From contig NZ_JAQUHV010000001.1 of NCBI RefSeq assembly GCF_028681615.1, forward strand, positions 186,001-250,000: 64,000 nt of DNA, read 5' to 3'. The number at the start of each line of letters is the position of its first letter. Position 1 is the first letter of the stretch. Made by a program: the position numbers and the translations under genes. This document shows positions 15,782 to 24,258 of the stretch, piece by piece. Origin of the DNA: Sulfuricurvum sp. (GTDB lineage: Bacteria; Campylobacterota; Campylobacteria; Campylobacterales; Sulfurimonadaceae). The notes under the pieces were generated by a model, which worked only from the letters and a program-made list of their open reading frames with translations, made no database searches and was not told the origin of the DNA.

Positions 15782-18046
15782 TTAGAATCGTTGTCCGATG
15801 GTAAATTCAAAGTGGGTGACGTTATCACCCGCTTTATTCCCGATTGGATTGGCGAATACGAGCTGTAACGGTCCTACTGGGCTAAACCACTCTAAAGACA
15901 CCCCATAACCTCCCCGTTTGATTTCAGTTAGGCTGCTGTCTCCGATCATCCCGTAATCGACAAAAGCGGCTGCCCGCATCTTCGCCTCAGGAACAAGTGG
16001 GAAACTGAATTCAAGATTATTCGAGAACGTTTGGGTTCCGCCGATTTTAAACGGTTTATTATTGATATCCAACCCTTGTGTCGGAGAAAGGGAATAGCTT
16101 TGATATCCGCGAACCGAACCGATCCCCCCCATATAATATTTTTCTCCGATTGGCAAATCTGTATCTTGGCTTCCGCTGTTTTTCACATAATTAAAGCGGG
16201 CTTTGTAGCGTAAAATCAAGTCAAAATCGGTCAATTTTTGAAGCCCTCGGTATATACCGAAACTGGTTTTACTTTTCCAAAAATCGGTATCTCCACCCAA
16301 TCCCGCTTTTTCAAAACTCTGAGAGACCACCATCCCTTCGCGCGGAATATAGTAATCGTCAGTGTTATCAAACGTAGCCGAAACCGAGGCTGAACTTTTG
16401 GTATAGTTCGCATAATAACGGGGATCTATTGTTGTTGTAGTCGTAGTGATCCCCGTATTATTGACATCGGTATAGCTGTTTTGGGAGTAGTTGTACCCTA
16501 AATATCCGGTTATATATCGACTAAAGCGATGTCCTGTACCGATACTGAGTCCATTGGAATTGATCGTATAACTGCTGTATTTGGTTGATGTTTTACTAAC
16601 CGAGAAATTACCGCTGAAATCGCTGTCGTTTAGACGGGGATTTGAAACATTAAATGAATAGTTTTGTGTCCGTTGAGATTTTTCAAGGTTTACCCCGACG
16701 TTGATCCCCGAACCGAAAATATTACGGTCACTCACCGCAACACTCATCAAGATACCGCCGAAGCTTCCGTATCCTCCACCCAACTGGATATTTCCGGTCG
16801 GTGCCTCTTTGGTCTGAACGATCAAATCCATCGACTCATCGTCAATCCGCTTCTCTTCAATCGTATTGCTCTCGAAATATCCGGTTCGCCCGATCGCATT
16901 ACGGGAATCTTTGAGATTGGTAAGGCTATACAAATCGCCCGGTGCCAAGAAAAGTTCACGGCGTACTACACGGTCTAATGTACGGCTATTTCCTGAAACA
17001 ACCACATTACGGATATGAACTTTTTTACCCGGAACGATGCGATAGACGACATCAACGCTTTTACCCTCTTTGTCTTTTTTCAAATCAGGCAATACCTGCA
17101 CATATGCATATCCCAAATCGGCGATTTTGGTTTTAATCCGATCCGCATCGTCTCGGAATGTTTTAATGTTAAACGGCTTGTTTTTTTCGAGACTGATAAC
17201 GCTCAATATATCTTTATCCGCAATCACCGGAGTGTCTTGAAAAACAAGAATATCGCTGACACGGTAAACATCCCCTTCGAAAATGGTGTAATCCATTTGG
17301 GCCGTATAGTGGTCAAAATCGACCTGAACAAACGGTTCGTCCACTTTCGCATCCAAAAATCCGCGCTGCATGTAAAAATCGCGGATACGCAACGGATCGT
17401 ATTGCAGCTCGCTGAGTTTCATTTTACCGTCATTGCGTCCCCACATCCAACCCATGAATTGGTGCTCTTTATTGGCGATCATACTGTTAAATTCATCACT
17501 GTCTTGGGTAACGACTCCCGCATAGTGAACTTTTTTGATAATGATCTCTTCCCCTTCATTGACAATAAACGTAACCTGCATACTCCCGTTATCGAGTTTA
17601 GTCGTATCAATCTCGACGACTGAATCGATTTTTCCGTCTTGACTTAACGCATCGATAATCCGTTTTTTTGCGCTTTCAAGCCGTTTTTCATCGTATAAAG
17701 CCCCCTTCTCGATCTGCAAGAGTGTCTTTTTAGCCTCTTCATCGTTCTCTTTGTACCCTTTGAGCTCGATTTTAGAAATGATCGGTTTCTCTTTGAAATG
17801 GAACGTCACTTTTCCGTCGTTCTCTTCTGCCCAAATATCTTCAAAATACCCTTGATCGAAGAAGTTTTTAATTGTCTTGTCAACTGCAACCGCGTCCAAA
17901 GGAGCTCCGATTTTGACTTCATTGAGACGTTTAGCAACCGCCTCGGATATATGGACCATGCCGTCATACTGAATCGATTGGACATTTTGCGTAGATGCAT
18001 GCGCCAACGCGCTTGCGACTATCAATGAGAGGGTAATTGTTTTCAA
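15782..18046 (-). CDS. bamA: BamA, outer membrane protein assembly factor
   Basis: BamA is the central channel of the machinery that folds beta-barrel proteins into the outer membrane. The 754-residue protein has a Sec signal peptide (about 1-18), five POTRA-type repeats to about residue 420 (for example K-K-V-H-Y-A-G-V and H-I-R-N-V-V-V-S-G-N-S-R-T), and a C-terminal beta-barrel. The lid-loop motif V-R-G-Y near 649 and a terminal phenylalanine (F-T-I-G-Q-R-F) are present. It starts at TTG with a weak GGAAA upstream, because no ATG precedes the signal peptide. It is divergent from tyrA. Confidence 0.95.
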   Translation of the reverse strand: MKTITLSLIVASALAHASTQNVQSIQYDGMVHISEAVAKRLNEVKIGAPLDAVAVDKTIKNFFDQGYFEDIWAEENDGKVTFHFKEKPIISKIELKGYKENDEEAKKTLLQIEKGALYDEKRLESAKKRIIDALSQDGKIDSVVEIDTTKLDNGSMQVTFIVNEGEEIIIKKVHYAGVVTQDSDEFNSMIANKEHQFMGWMWGRNDGKMKLSELQYDPLRIRDFYMQRGFLDAKVDEPFVQVDFDHYTAQMDYTIFEGDVYRVSDILVFQDTPVIADKDILSVISLEKNKPFNIKTFRDDADRIKTKIADLGYAYVQVLPDLKKDKEGKSVDVVYRIVPGKKVHIRNVVVSGNSRTLDRVVRRELFLAPGDLYSLTNLKDSRNAIGRTGYFESNTIEEKRIDDESMDLIVQTKEAPTGNIQLGGGYGSFGGILMSVAVSDRNIFGSGINVGVNLEKSQRTQNYSFNVSNPRLNDSDFSGNFSVSKTSTKYSSYTINSNGLSIGTGHRFSRYITGYLGYNYSQNSYTDVNNTGITTTTTTIDPRYYANYTKSSASVSATFDNTDDYYIPREGMVVSQSFEKAGLGGDTDFWKSKTSFGIYRGLQKLTDFDLILRYKARFNYVKNSGSQDTDLPIGEKYYMGGIGSVRGYQSYSLSPTQGLDINNKPFKIGGTQTFSNNLEFSFPLVPEAKMRAAAFVDYGMIGDSSLTEIKRGGYGVSLEWFSPVGPLQLVFANPIGNKAGDNVTHFEFTIGQRF

Positions 18047-18161
18047 GCCAAGATTTCCGTTGCGTTAAAATAGTCTCTCATTCTATCACTTACATGATTA
18101 ATGTTCCGTAAATTAAACTTAAAGCGGCTAAAATAGCGCTAATTAAGCTAAAAGGAAACGA

Positions 18162-18998
18162 ATGCGAATAGGGATAGTCGGGTTGGGATTGATGGGGGGA
18201 TCGATGGCTTTGGCCCTCAAGCATATCTCTTTTGTCACCTCAATTGTCGGAAGCGACCACAATGAAGAGCACCAGCGCATTGCGTTGGCGCGCGGATTAG
18301 TGCAGGCTATCGTCCCATTTTCCAAACTCAAAGAAGAGTGCGATGTTATCTTCCTAGCTGTTCCGGTCAACGGCGTTATCACACTCTTGAATGAGTGTAC
18401 CGATCTTGAGGGAAGCGATAAAACGCTGATCGATTTGGGAAGTACCAAGGCCCCTATCGTCGATGCGGTTCCCCCTTGCATACGTGAAAACTTTATTCCG
18501 GCACATCCGATGACGGGAACTGAGCAATTCGGTCCCAATGCTGCTCTCGAAGGGCTCTATGCCGATAAAGTTGTCGTATTGTGTGACCTCGAACACAGCG
18601 GCGCCGCTCAACGCGACATCGCATTGCGTATTTTCCGCTCTATCGGGATGCAGGTGCATACTATGGGTGCGGCGCAGCACGATCGACATGCGGCATTTAT
18701 CAGCCATATGCCCCACGTCATCTCTTATGCACTTGCCAACACCGTGTTAGCCCAAGAGGAAAAAGAGAATATCCTAACCCTCGCTGCCGGGGGATTCCGT
18801 TCCATGAGCCGTTTGGCAAAAAGTTCACCTGCAATGTGGGAAGATATTTTCCGTCAAAACCGTGACAATGTCCTGGAAGCGGTCGAGTTATTCGAAAGAG
18901 AGCTGCACACCCTCAAAACTGCCCTTAAAAATGAAGACTATACCGAGTTGCGCAAAGAGATGAAGGGGGCGAATAAGCTCTACGAAATCTTTTCGTGA
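18162..18998 (+). CDS. tyrA: TyrA, prephenate dehydrogenase
   Basis: TyrA oxidatively decarboxylates prephenate to 4-hydroxyphenylpyruvate in tyrosine synthesis. The 278-residue protein opens with the NAD-binding G-L-G-L-M-G-G-S loop (residues 7-14), and has H-P-M-T-G-T-E (substrate site) and the H-D-R-H-A-A-F-I-S-H-M-P-H helix. No chorismate mutase or ACT domain is attached. The ATG follows AAAGGAAACG, and a TAAAAT at 18129-18134 may be the -10. Confidence 0.94.
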   Translation: MRIGIVGLGLMGGSMALALKHISFVTSIVGSDHNEEHQRIALARGLVQAIVPFSKLKEECDVIFLAVPVNGVITLLNECTDLEGSDKTLIDLGSTKAPIVDAVPPCIRENFIPAHPMTGTEQFGPNAALEGLYADKVVVLCDLEHSGAAQRDIALRIFRSIGMQVHTMGAAQHDRHAAFISHMPHVISYALANTVLAQEEKENILTLAAGGFRSMSRLAKSSPAMWEDIFRQNRDNVLEAVELFERELHTLKTALKNEDYTELRKEMKGANKLYEIFS

Positions 18999-18999
18999 A

Positions 19000-20139
19000 T
19001 CACATCGAATAGAGTCTGGTTTTCACTTTTTCACCCGCCGGTTTTATCGGTGTATGAGCCGTATCTTCCAATAATTCTTCACTGAGACTCTCCGATTTCA
19101 TCTCTGCCGTATCATGTAAATCATGCGCTATGTGCTGTTCACACACACTGAGATTATAGGCTGTTCTTTGTGCCAATAACCGATTGTTTGTGTATACATG
19201 CCGATACCAGTAGCACGCTTTTTGGTACTCACCGGCTTTGTAGAGGGCATTTGCGAGGTTGTATCGTATTTCAGGCGAGTCGTGGATTGTTTGATAGCGT
19301 TTGAAATATTCGGCACTTCGGCGATACTCTTCCTGCTCATACGCGCTGTATCCCTCCCGCAACATTCGAAAATCCAACATTCCCGCCCTCGAGGGGGCCT
19401 CACCGATCGATACCATAAATAACACTGCGACAAGGGGGACACTCAGCCGTTTGCTCATAGAGGAGAGGGCGATCCATATCAGCAGCATCGCCAATCCGAG
19501 CGGATAGGTAAAGAGAGGGACATGCGCATAGAGGCGTTGAGATTTTTTTATTTTTTCTATTTTCTCCGTAACTTCTGAAAACGGCGTATTCACTTCCGTA
19601 AGCGGGTCGCCGATGAGTACTTTTACATCCTTTGAACCCAGTTTCCCGACTATAGCCCTGTTACTCTCGTCGCGAACCATGACATCTGCATCCAGCCCTT
19701 CAATCAGAGTTACCAGCATATCCGTATCGGTGCTATGAGGCGATATCCGGTACAGTTGCGTATCGTATCCGACCAAAGCGATATTTTCTCCCCGCAGATG
19801 ACGAACCGTATCAATCGCAGAGGCTTTCTCCGCTTCGAACGCCTCACGTGATTTTTTTGAGAGGTTCAGCGCCATCACGACATCGGCGCTCCCCTCTCCT
19901 ATTGCATCCTCATCCAGTATCACAGGCTGTGCCATCGCGATTATCAGTAAAATAGAAGCAATCAAAAACAAAGTATTGCGTCCGCGAAGCCCCATCGTAA
20001 TTTCAGGCGCTCTGAGCTGAGCCAGTGTCTTTTCGCTAAAAGGGGCGGATTGAGGAGCTTTTTGGGTCTGCCAAAAATAAAAAAGTACGATAACACCCGG
20101 CAGCATCCAAAAGAAAAATTCACTGTGCAAAAAGGTCAT
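19000..20139 (-). CDS. BatB/BatC-like membrane protein with degenerate vWA domain and TPRs
   Basis: The 379-residue protein follows the plan of the BatB-BatC fusion upstream: two N-terminal membrane segments, a von Willebrand A-like domain, a third segment near 208-225, then a tetratricopeptide region (Y-S-A-Y-E-Q-E-E-Y-R-R-S-A-E-Y, then L-A-N-A-L-Y-K-A-G-E-Y-Q-K-A). The metal-binding MIDAS motif D-x-S-x-S is replaced by N-L-S-K-K at about 93, and the later T-D-G is I-G-D-P, so metal-dependent ligand binding is unlikely. It ends the ten-gene Bat block and overlaps its upstream neighbour by four bases. Confidence 0.75.
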   Translation of the reverse strand: MTFLHSEFFFWMLPGVIVLFYFWQTQKAPQSAPFSEKTLAQLRAPEITMGLRGRNTLFLIASILLIIAMAQPVILDEDAIGEGSADVVMALNLSKKSREAFEAEKASAIDTVRHLRGENIALVGYDTQLYRISPHSTDTDMLVTLIEGLDADVMVRDESNRAIVGKLGSKDVKVLIGDPLTEVNTPFSEVTEKIEKIKKSQRLYAHVPLFTYPLGLAMLLIWIALSSMSKRLSVPLVAVLFMVSIGEAPSRAGMLDFRMLREGYSAYEQEEYRRSAEYFKRYQTIHDSPEIRYNLANALYKAGEYQKACYWYRHVYTNNRLLAQRTAYNLSVCEQHIAHDLHDTAEMKSESLSEELLEDTAHTPIKPAGEKVKTRLYSM

Positions 20140-20879
20140 TTTATCCCCTTTTGATTCCGTCCGTACAGATACGCCAGCAGAAATAAAAAGGCTAAAAAAA
20201 GAGGATAGATATAGTAATACTCAAAATATCGGTGTGTCTCCTGAACCTTATACGAAGGATATTTACGGCTTAGCGTATCGATCCAATGGCGATCTTTGAG
20301 AGGAGAGACAAATGCCGTTTGGACTCCTGAGGGGAGTGATTTAACGAATGCATCGGGAGTATCTGAAACAATAACGGCCAATCCTCTCCCCTCCCCGGAT
20401 GTAGCGAAAAAACGGCCGATGGTTCGTTGAACCGATTCGGAGAGATCATGTATCGGTGTCTGCATCAGAATAGATTTGAGCACATCATGCTCATACGTCA
20501 TCGGAACTACCGTGTCCGGAGGGATCCACAATGCGATTCGCTCATCCGGACGACGATCGATAAAAGAGGCGATTTCGGCACGCACTTCAGGTTTATTGAT
20601 TGAGGGATCGAGGACTATAAGTATATCCCATCCGCCGCCGTGGCGGGGCATTTGCAGATCACGTACGGGTGACATCAACGCTACGATCAACAGTGAAATC
20701 ATCCCCCATTTGGCTATCCATATCCATATCGGAGGTTTTACTCCCACATCGCTGAACATTGCCGTTCTGGGAAAATAGAGAGGGTTGGAGCGCAGCGGAC
20801 AGAGCGCTTCACACGCCAAAAAAAAGAAAACAAGAAATCCCAGTTTCGGAAACTGGAAATAGACGTCCTCAAACATCAA
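20136..20879 (-). CDS. BatA-like membrane protein with degenerate vWA domain
   Basis: The 247-residue protein has the BatA layout: an N-terminal hydrophobic segment, an F-P-R-T stretch comparable to the Y-F-P-H of BatA, a second membrane segment near 55-72, a vWA-like domain, and a C-terminal membrane segment near 222-240. The MIDAS position reads D-P-S-I-N instead of D-x-S-x-S, and V-I-V-S-D-T replaces the usual L-T-D-G. It overlaps both neighbours by a few bases. It seems to be a divergent paralogue of the intact BatA encoded about 5 kb upstream in the same operon. Confidence 0.7.
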   Translation of the reverse strand: MMFEDVYFQFPKLGFLVFFFLACEALCPLRSNPLYFPRTAMFSDVGVKPPIWIWIAKWGMISLLIVALMSPVRDLQMPRHGGGWDILIVLDPSINKPEVRAEIASFIDRRPDERIALWIPPDTVVPMTYEHDVLKSILMQTPIHDLSESVQRTIGRFFATSGEGRGLAVIVSDTPDAFVKSLPSGVQTAFVSPLKDRHWIDTLSRKYPSYKVQETHRYFEYYYIYPLFLAFLFLLAYLYGRNQKGIK

Positions 20880-21267
20880 TGATCTCTAGATAAAGGCGGT
20901 AATACCCCAGAGTCTCCTCATCGATGGCATCCACTACGGGAGCATATTTGTACGGGGCCAAACGTTCAAAAAGATTATGATAGGCCTGATGGGTCCGTTC
21001 ATTATCATTCGAAAAGAAATACCCGATGCGGCTGATCGCATACGCCGCAGATTTCGGCTCGCTCAAACTGATCGATTCCAGCGCCTTATACGCTTTATGG
21101 CGTTCGCTGAGGCGTCGGTTGCGTAATTTTTTGAGGATGAAAAAAACAAGAGAGAGTGATACGACGATGCCGATTGTAATACTCCCTGCAAAGAGGTAAA
21201 TCGTGTAATCATGTATCTCGACCAGCGGTGCGATATCATTCACCGGAATATCTGCCATCTGAGCCAT
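20869..21267 (-). CDS. small membrane protein of the Bat operon (DUF4381-like)
   Basis: From the ATG at 21267 (behind GAGAGG) the protein has 132 residues: a short periplasmic N-terminus (M-A-D-I-P-V-N-D-I-A-P-L-V), one membrane segment near 22-44, a basic stretch (K-K-L-R-N-R-R-L-S-E-R), then a cytoplasmic helical domain. A TTG seven codons upstream is the alternative start and is less likely. Size, topology and position between DUF58 and the BatA-like gene match the DUF4381-type proteins found in many Bat operons. Its role is unknown. Confidence 0.65.
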   Translation of the reverse strand: MAQMADIPVNDIAPLVEIHDYTIYLFAGSITIGIVVSLSLVFFILKKLRNRRLSERHKAYKALESISLSEPKSAAYAISRIGYFFSNDNERTHQAYHNLFERLAPYKYAPVVDAIDEETLGYYRLYLEIIDV

Positions 21268-21283
21268 TATTGTACGCCTCTCG

Positions 21284-21333
21284 AGCAAAGCCTAATCGGC
21301 TTCGCTGGCCGCTGTGGTTCTGAAGCTAGTTCG
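21284..21333. repeat. two adjacent hairpins, possible degenerate repeat copy
   Basis: AGCAAAGCC-TAATC-GGCTTCGCT pairs at eight of nine positions, and TTCGC-AAA-GCGAG follows. The segment shares the ten bases GAGCAAAGCC with the complement of the 15724-15766 repeat, so it may be a decayed relative. It fills the only sizeable gap (88 bases) in the Bat block, separating DUF58 from the genes with degenerate vWA domains. Confidence 0.35.
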
Positions 21334-21355
21334 CAAAGCGAGCAGAATAAATACA

Positions 21356-22189
21356 TCATACTCTTCCCTCAAATAAACGGCGAAGGGTTACCGAAGCCGA
21401 TCCGTCCGTGTACAGTTTGGTCGCTCTGATCCCATCACGTCGTAGACGATCGAATAACGCGGCATCGTGTTCGCGGACCCGCTCATGATATTTACGAACG
21501 CTCCGGGCATTGAAATCCCCCTCCAAGACCGCTCCGCTTTCCGGGTCGATCAATGCGCTAAACCCCATCGGTTCCGGTTTCTCTTCAAAACGATCTCTCA
21601 CCACGATGGCGACAACTTCATGTTTTTTCGCCAACAGCCGCAAATCGGGAATCTCGAAAAAATCGCCGAGCACGACGATCAGGGAACGCCGTTTCAGCCG
21701 TCGATAAAGGGTCGTTGCCATAACATTGTAATCGGCATGATGGTGGAGCAGTTCCGAGCCTAAAATCGTTTCAACGCTTTGCGCGACGGCGAAGCGCTTT
21801 TTGCTCGCCCGCACCTCATCCCGCAGCGTTTCGGAAAAATTGATATGGGTAAACAAATCTCCGTTGGCGAGTGCCGAATAGCCGATCAACGCTACCGCTT
21901 CCGCAAGGGATTCGATCTTGAACTGCTCGTGCCCGAAATGGAGGCTTCCCCCCAGCATTGCAACTGTAACGACAGATAGTTCCCGCTCTTCTCTGAATAC
22001 TTTCACAAACGGACGCTGCATCTTTGCGGTGATATTCCAGTCGATATGACGGGTATCGTCTCCGCTGACATATTCGCGCAGTTCGATAAAGTCATACCCT
22101 TCGCCACGGAACATGGAAGGGTTGTTACCGATACGATCGCCGATAATCTGGCGTCGGGCTTTGAGGAGAATGTGGCGAGTATTTTTCAT
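21356..22189 (-). CDS. DUF58 protein of the Bat/MoxR system
   Basis: The 277-residue protein has the DUF58 signature Y-V-S-G-D-D-T-R-H-I-D-W-N near 37-49, followed by a vWA-like fold. DUF58 proteins are encoded next to MoxR ATPases in nearly all such operons, probably linking the ATPase to the membrane vWA proteins. The start is a normal ATG four bases after the moxR stop. No membrane segment is seen. Confidence 0.88.
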   Translation of the reverse strand: MKNTRHILLKARRQIIGDRIGNNPSMFRGEGYDFIELREYVSGDDTRHIDWNITAKMQRPFVKVFREERELSVVTVAMLGGSLHFGHEQFKIESLAEAVALIGYSALANGDLFTHINFSETLRDEVRASKKRFAVAQSVETILGSELLHHHADYNVMATTLYRRLKRRSLIVVLGDFFEIPDLRLLAKKHEVVAIVVRDRFEEKPEPMGFSALIDPESGAVLEGDFNARSVRKYHERVREHDAALFDRLRRDGIRATKLYTDGSASVTLRRLFEGRV

Positions 22190-22192
22190 CGG

Positions 22193-23140
22193 TTAAGGTA
22201 TCGGTACCGCTTTGATGATCTGCTCGATCAAATCGTCGATTGCAATCCCCTCCGCTTCCGCTTCGTAGCTCAGTACGATACGGTGACGCATCAGCTCTTT
22301 AATGATCGAGGCGATATCACCCGGTGTAACGAATGTTTTCCCCCGCAAAAAGGCTACGGCACGTACCGCTTTGAACATATCGATACTGACACGTGGGCTG
22401 GCACCGAACTGCAGATAGCGTTTGATTGATCCGAGTCCGAATTTTTCCGGTTCACGCGTTGCGCTGACGAGCGTAATCATATAGCGTTCCACCTCTTCAT
22501 CGATATGGATCGTTTTGACCTTCTCCTTGAGGATAGTGAGCGTATCCAAATCAATGACGGCATTAATCGCTTCCGCAGTCGATGAGGCAACACGGCGGGC
22601 AATAAAGAGTTCCTCTTCGGCACTGTTGTAACCGACCGTAATTTTGAGCATAAAACGATCCAGCTGCGCTTCAGGGAGGGGATAAACCCCCTCGTTTTCG
22701 ATCGGATTCTGCGTCGCCATAACGAGAAACGGAGGGGAGAGCTTGAAACTCTCATCCCCAAGCGTCACCTGACGTTCCTGCATCACTTCGAGCAGTGCGG
22801 ACTGTACTTTCGCGGGGGCACGGTTGATCTCATCGGCGAGGAGGAGGTTCGTAAAAATAGGCCCTTTTTTAATTTTGAACGCATTGTTTTTCGGATCATA
22901 CACCTCAGCCCCCAAAATATCGCTCGGCAGCAAATCAGGGGTAAACTGTACCCGCTTAAATCCGAGTCCCAAAGCCGAAGAGAGTGCTTTGACCGTCGTC
23001 GTTTTTGCCAGTCCCGGAATCCCCTCGATGAGGATATGTCCGTCACACAATAATCCGATCAACAATCCGTCAATCATCTTTTCCTGACCGACAACGACTT
23101 TGGCCATTTCGGAGCGTATTTGATTAATAATATCTGTCAT
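22193..23140 (-). CDS. MoxR-type AAA+ ATPase
   Basis: The 315-residue ATPase has a Walker A (G-I-P-G-L-A-K-T-T), Walker B with the MoxR insert (L-L-A-D-E-I-N-R-A-P), the E-V-M-Q-E-R-Q-V segment, sensor 1 (M-A-T-Q-N-P-I-E) and a C-terminal lid with S-P-R. MoxR proteins act as chaperone-like ATPases that activate or assemble vWA-protein partners. It starts at ATG two bases after batD and is four bases before DUF58. Confidence 0.93.
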   Translation of the reverse strand: MTDIINQIRSEMAKVVVGQEKMIDGLLIGLLCDGHILIEGIPGLAKTTTVKALSSALGLGFKRVQFTPDLLPSDILGAEVYDPKNNAFKIKKGPIFTNLLLADEINRAPAKVQSALLEVMQERQVTLGDESFKLSPPFLVMATQNPIENEGVYPLPEAQLDRFMLKITVGYNSAEEELFIARRVASSTAEAINAVIDLDTLTILKEKVKTIHIDEEVERYMITLVSATREPEKFGLGSIKRYLQFGASPRVSIDMFKAVRAVAFLRGKTFVTPGDIASIIKELMRHRIVLSYEAEAEGIAIDDLIEQIIKAVPIP

Positions 23141-23142
23141 TG

Positions 23143-24258
23143 TTAATTTACCTCTTTTTCTATTGTGAGTGTACTTAATTTCTTTTTGGCTTCGCTTAAA
23201 CCGATCGTATTTGATTCAAGTGCATTGATAATCACATCATAGCGCTTATCTCCGCTCAGAGCCAACATCAATACCAGTTCTTTCGTATTTCCGGCTTTTT
23301 CCCAAAACTGAGCCGTTTTTCGGCGCGGCCGATGTTTCCAAAGGCGTCTTGCAATCTCTCCGAGGAGAACCCCGAAAGCAATCAGCATAGTATAAAAGGC
23401 GTACCGTTTTAGTGTCGACGTATCGGTCAGATCGGGAGCATCGAGCAAAGAGGAGATATCATACCCCTCGCTCACTTCTACCTGTAACGGAGCGCTTTGC
23501 AGCATTTTCATCCGATTGTGTACCGTATCGAACACACTTAGACGCAGTGACGGTATCGTATACGGCTTTTCTGCGACCAGAGCAAACTCTTGTCGTACCT
23601 CACCCGAATAGCCGTCTTTTGAAGGAGAGAGTGATTTTTGAGGCGGTTCGGCAAATACCTTCACTCCACTGATATTGAGTTCATACGGGACGAACTGATC
23701 CAAGTTTCCTGAACCTTTGATAAACAGACTCAGATGCAGAGGCTCGTAAGCACGGACACTTGTATGATCCATACGAGCTTCAAGTGTAATATTTCCGATC
23801 AATGCCGCACTGTTTGACTGGGCAATCAGCTTGAAAGAGGGAAGATGCGTCTTTGTTTCGACAATATCCTCTTTACTGATGTTATCACGCCCAAGATGGG
23901 CATTATAATCAATTGCTCCGGGAGGAACATATTCTACTGTCCCATCCAAATTGACTTCAATGGAACCGCTTCTTTTAGGGGTGATGATGAGTTCAAACGA
24001 GTTTATTCTCTTCCCTTTGACAACTCGGTCTTGTTCCCGCAAGATGCTTATAGCATAGTCTGTATTTTCTTTTAGATTCAACTTGATCGAATATTCGGTC
24101 GCACTTCCATCAAAAAGACATTCATATCGGGCAAGGGCACTTTGTCCCACACGAAGCGATTTAGGAGATTCGACAAGCTGCCAATGGTATGCCTCTGCCC
24201 ATACGTACAGAGGAAATAAGAGGATTAGGATCACAACCCTACCAAGGCTTCGTCTCAT
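23143..24258 (-). CDS. batD: BatD-like periplasmic protein
   Basis: The ATG at 24258 was chosen because AAAGGAG lies five to six bases upstream. A GTG two codons earlier sits on that ribosome binding site. The 371-residue protein has a Sec signal peptide (to about residue 22, Y-V-W-A-E-A), a large beta-rich periplasmic region with Y-A-I-S-I-L-R and E-P-L-H-L-S-L-F-I-K-G-S-G-N-L, one membrane segment near 295-312 and a basic cytoplasmic tail (R-R-L-W-K-H-R-P-R-R-K). This is the BatD arrangement. It overlaps the end of the vWA-TPR gene by 20 bases. Confidence 0.85.
   Translation of the reverse strand: MRRSLGRVVILILLFPLYVWAEAYHWQLVESPKSLRVGQSALARYECLFDGSATEYSIKLNLKENTDYAISILREQDRVVKGKRINSFELIITPKRSGSIEVNLDGTVEYVPPGAIDYNAHLGRDNISKEDIVETKTHLPSFKLIAQSNSAALIGNITLEARMDHTSVRAYEPLHLSLFIKGSGNLDQFVPYELNISGVKVFAEPPQKSLSPSKDGYSGEVRQEFALVAEKPYTIPSLRLSVFDTVHNRMKMLQSAPLQVEVSEGYDISSLLDAPDLTDTSTLKRYAFYTMLIAFGVLLGEIARRLWKHRPRRKTAQFWEKAGNTKELVLMLALSGDKRYDVIINALESNTIGLSEAKKKLSTLTIEKEVN

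Noticed and set aside
17015-17623. 202-codon plus-strand open frame
   Set aside because: It lies fully antisense inside bamA, has no ribosome binding site and no recognisable protein pattern.
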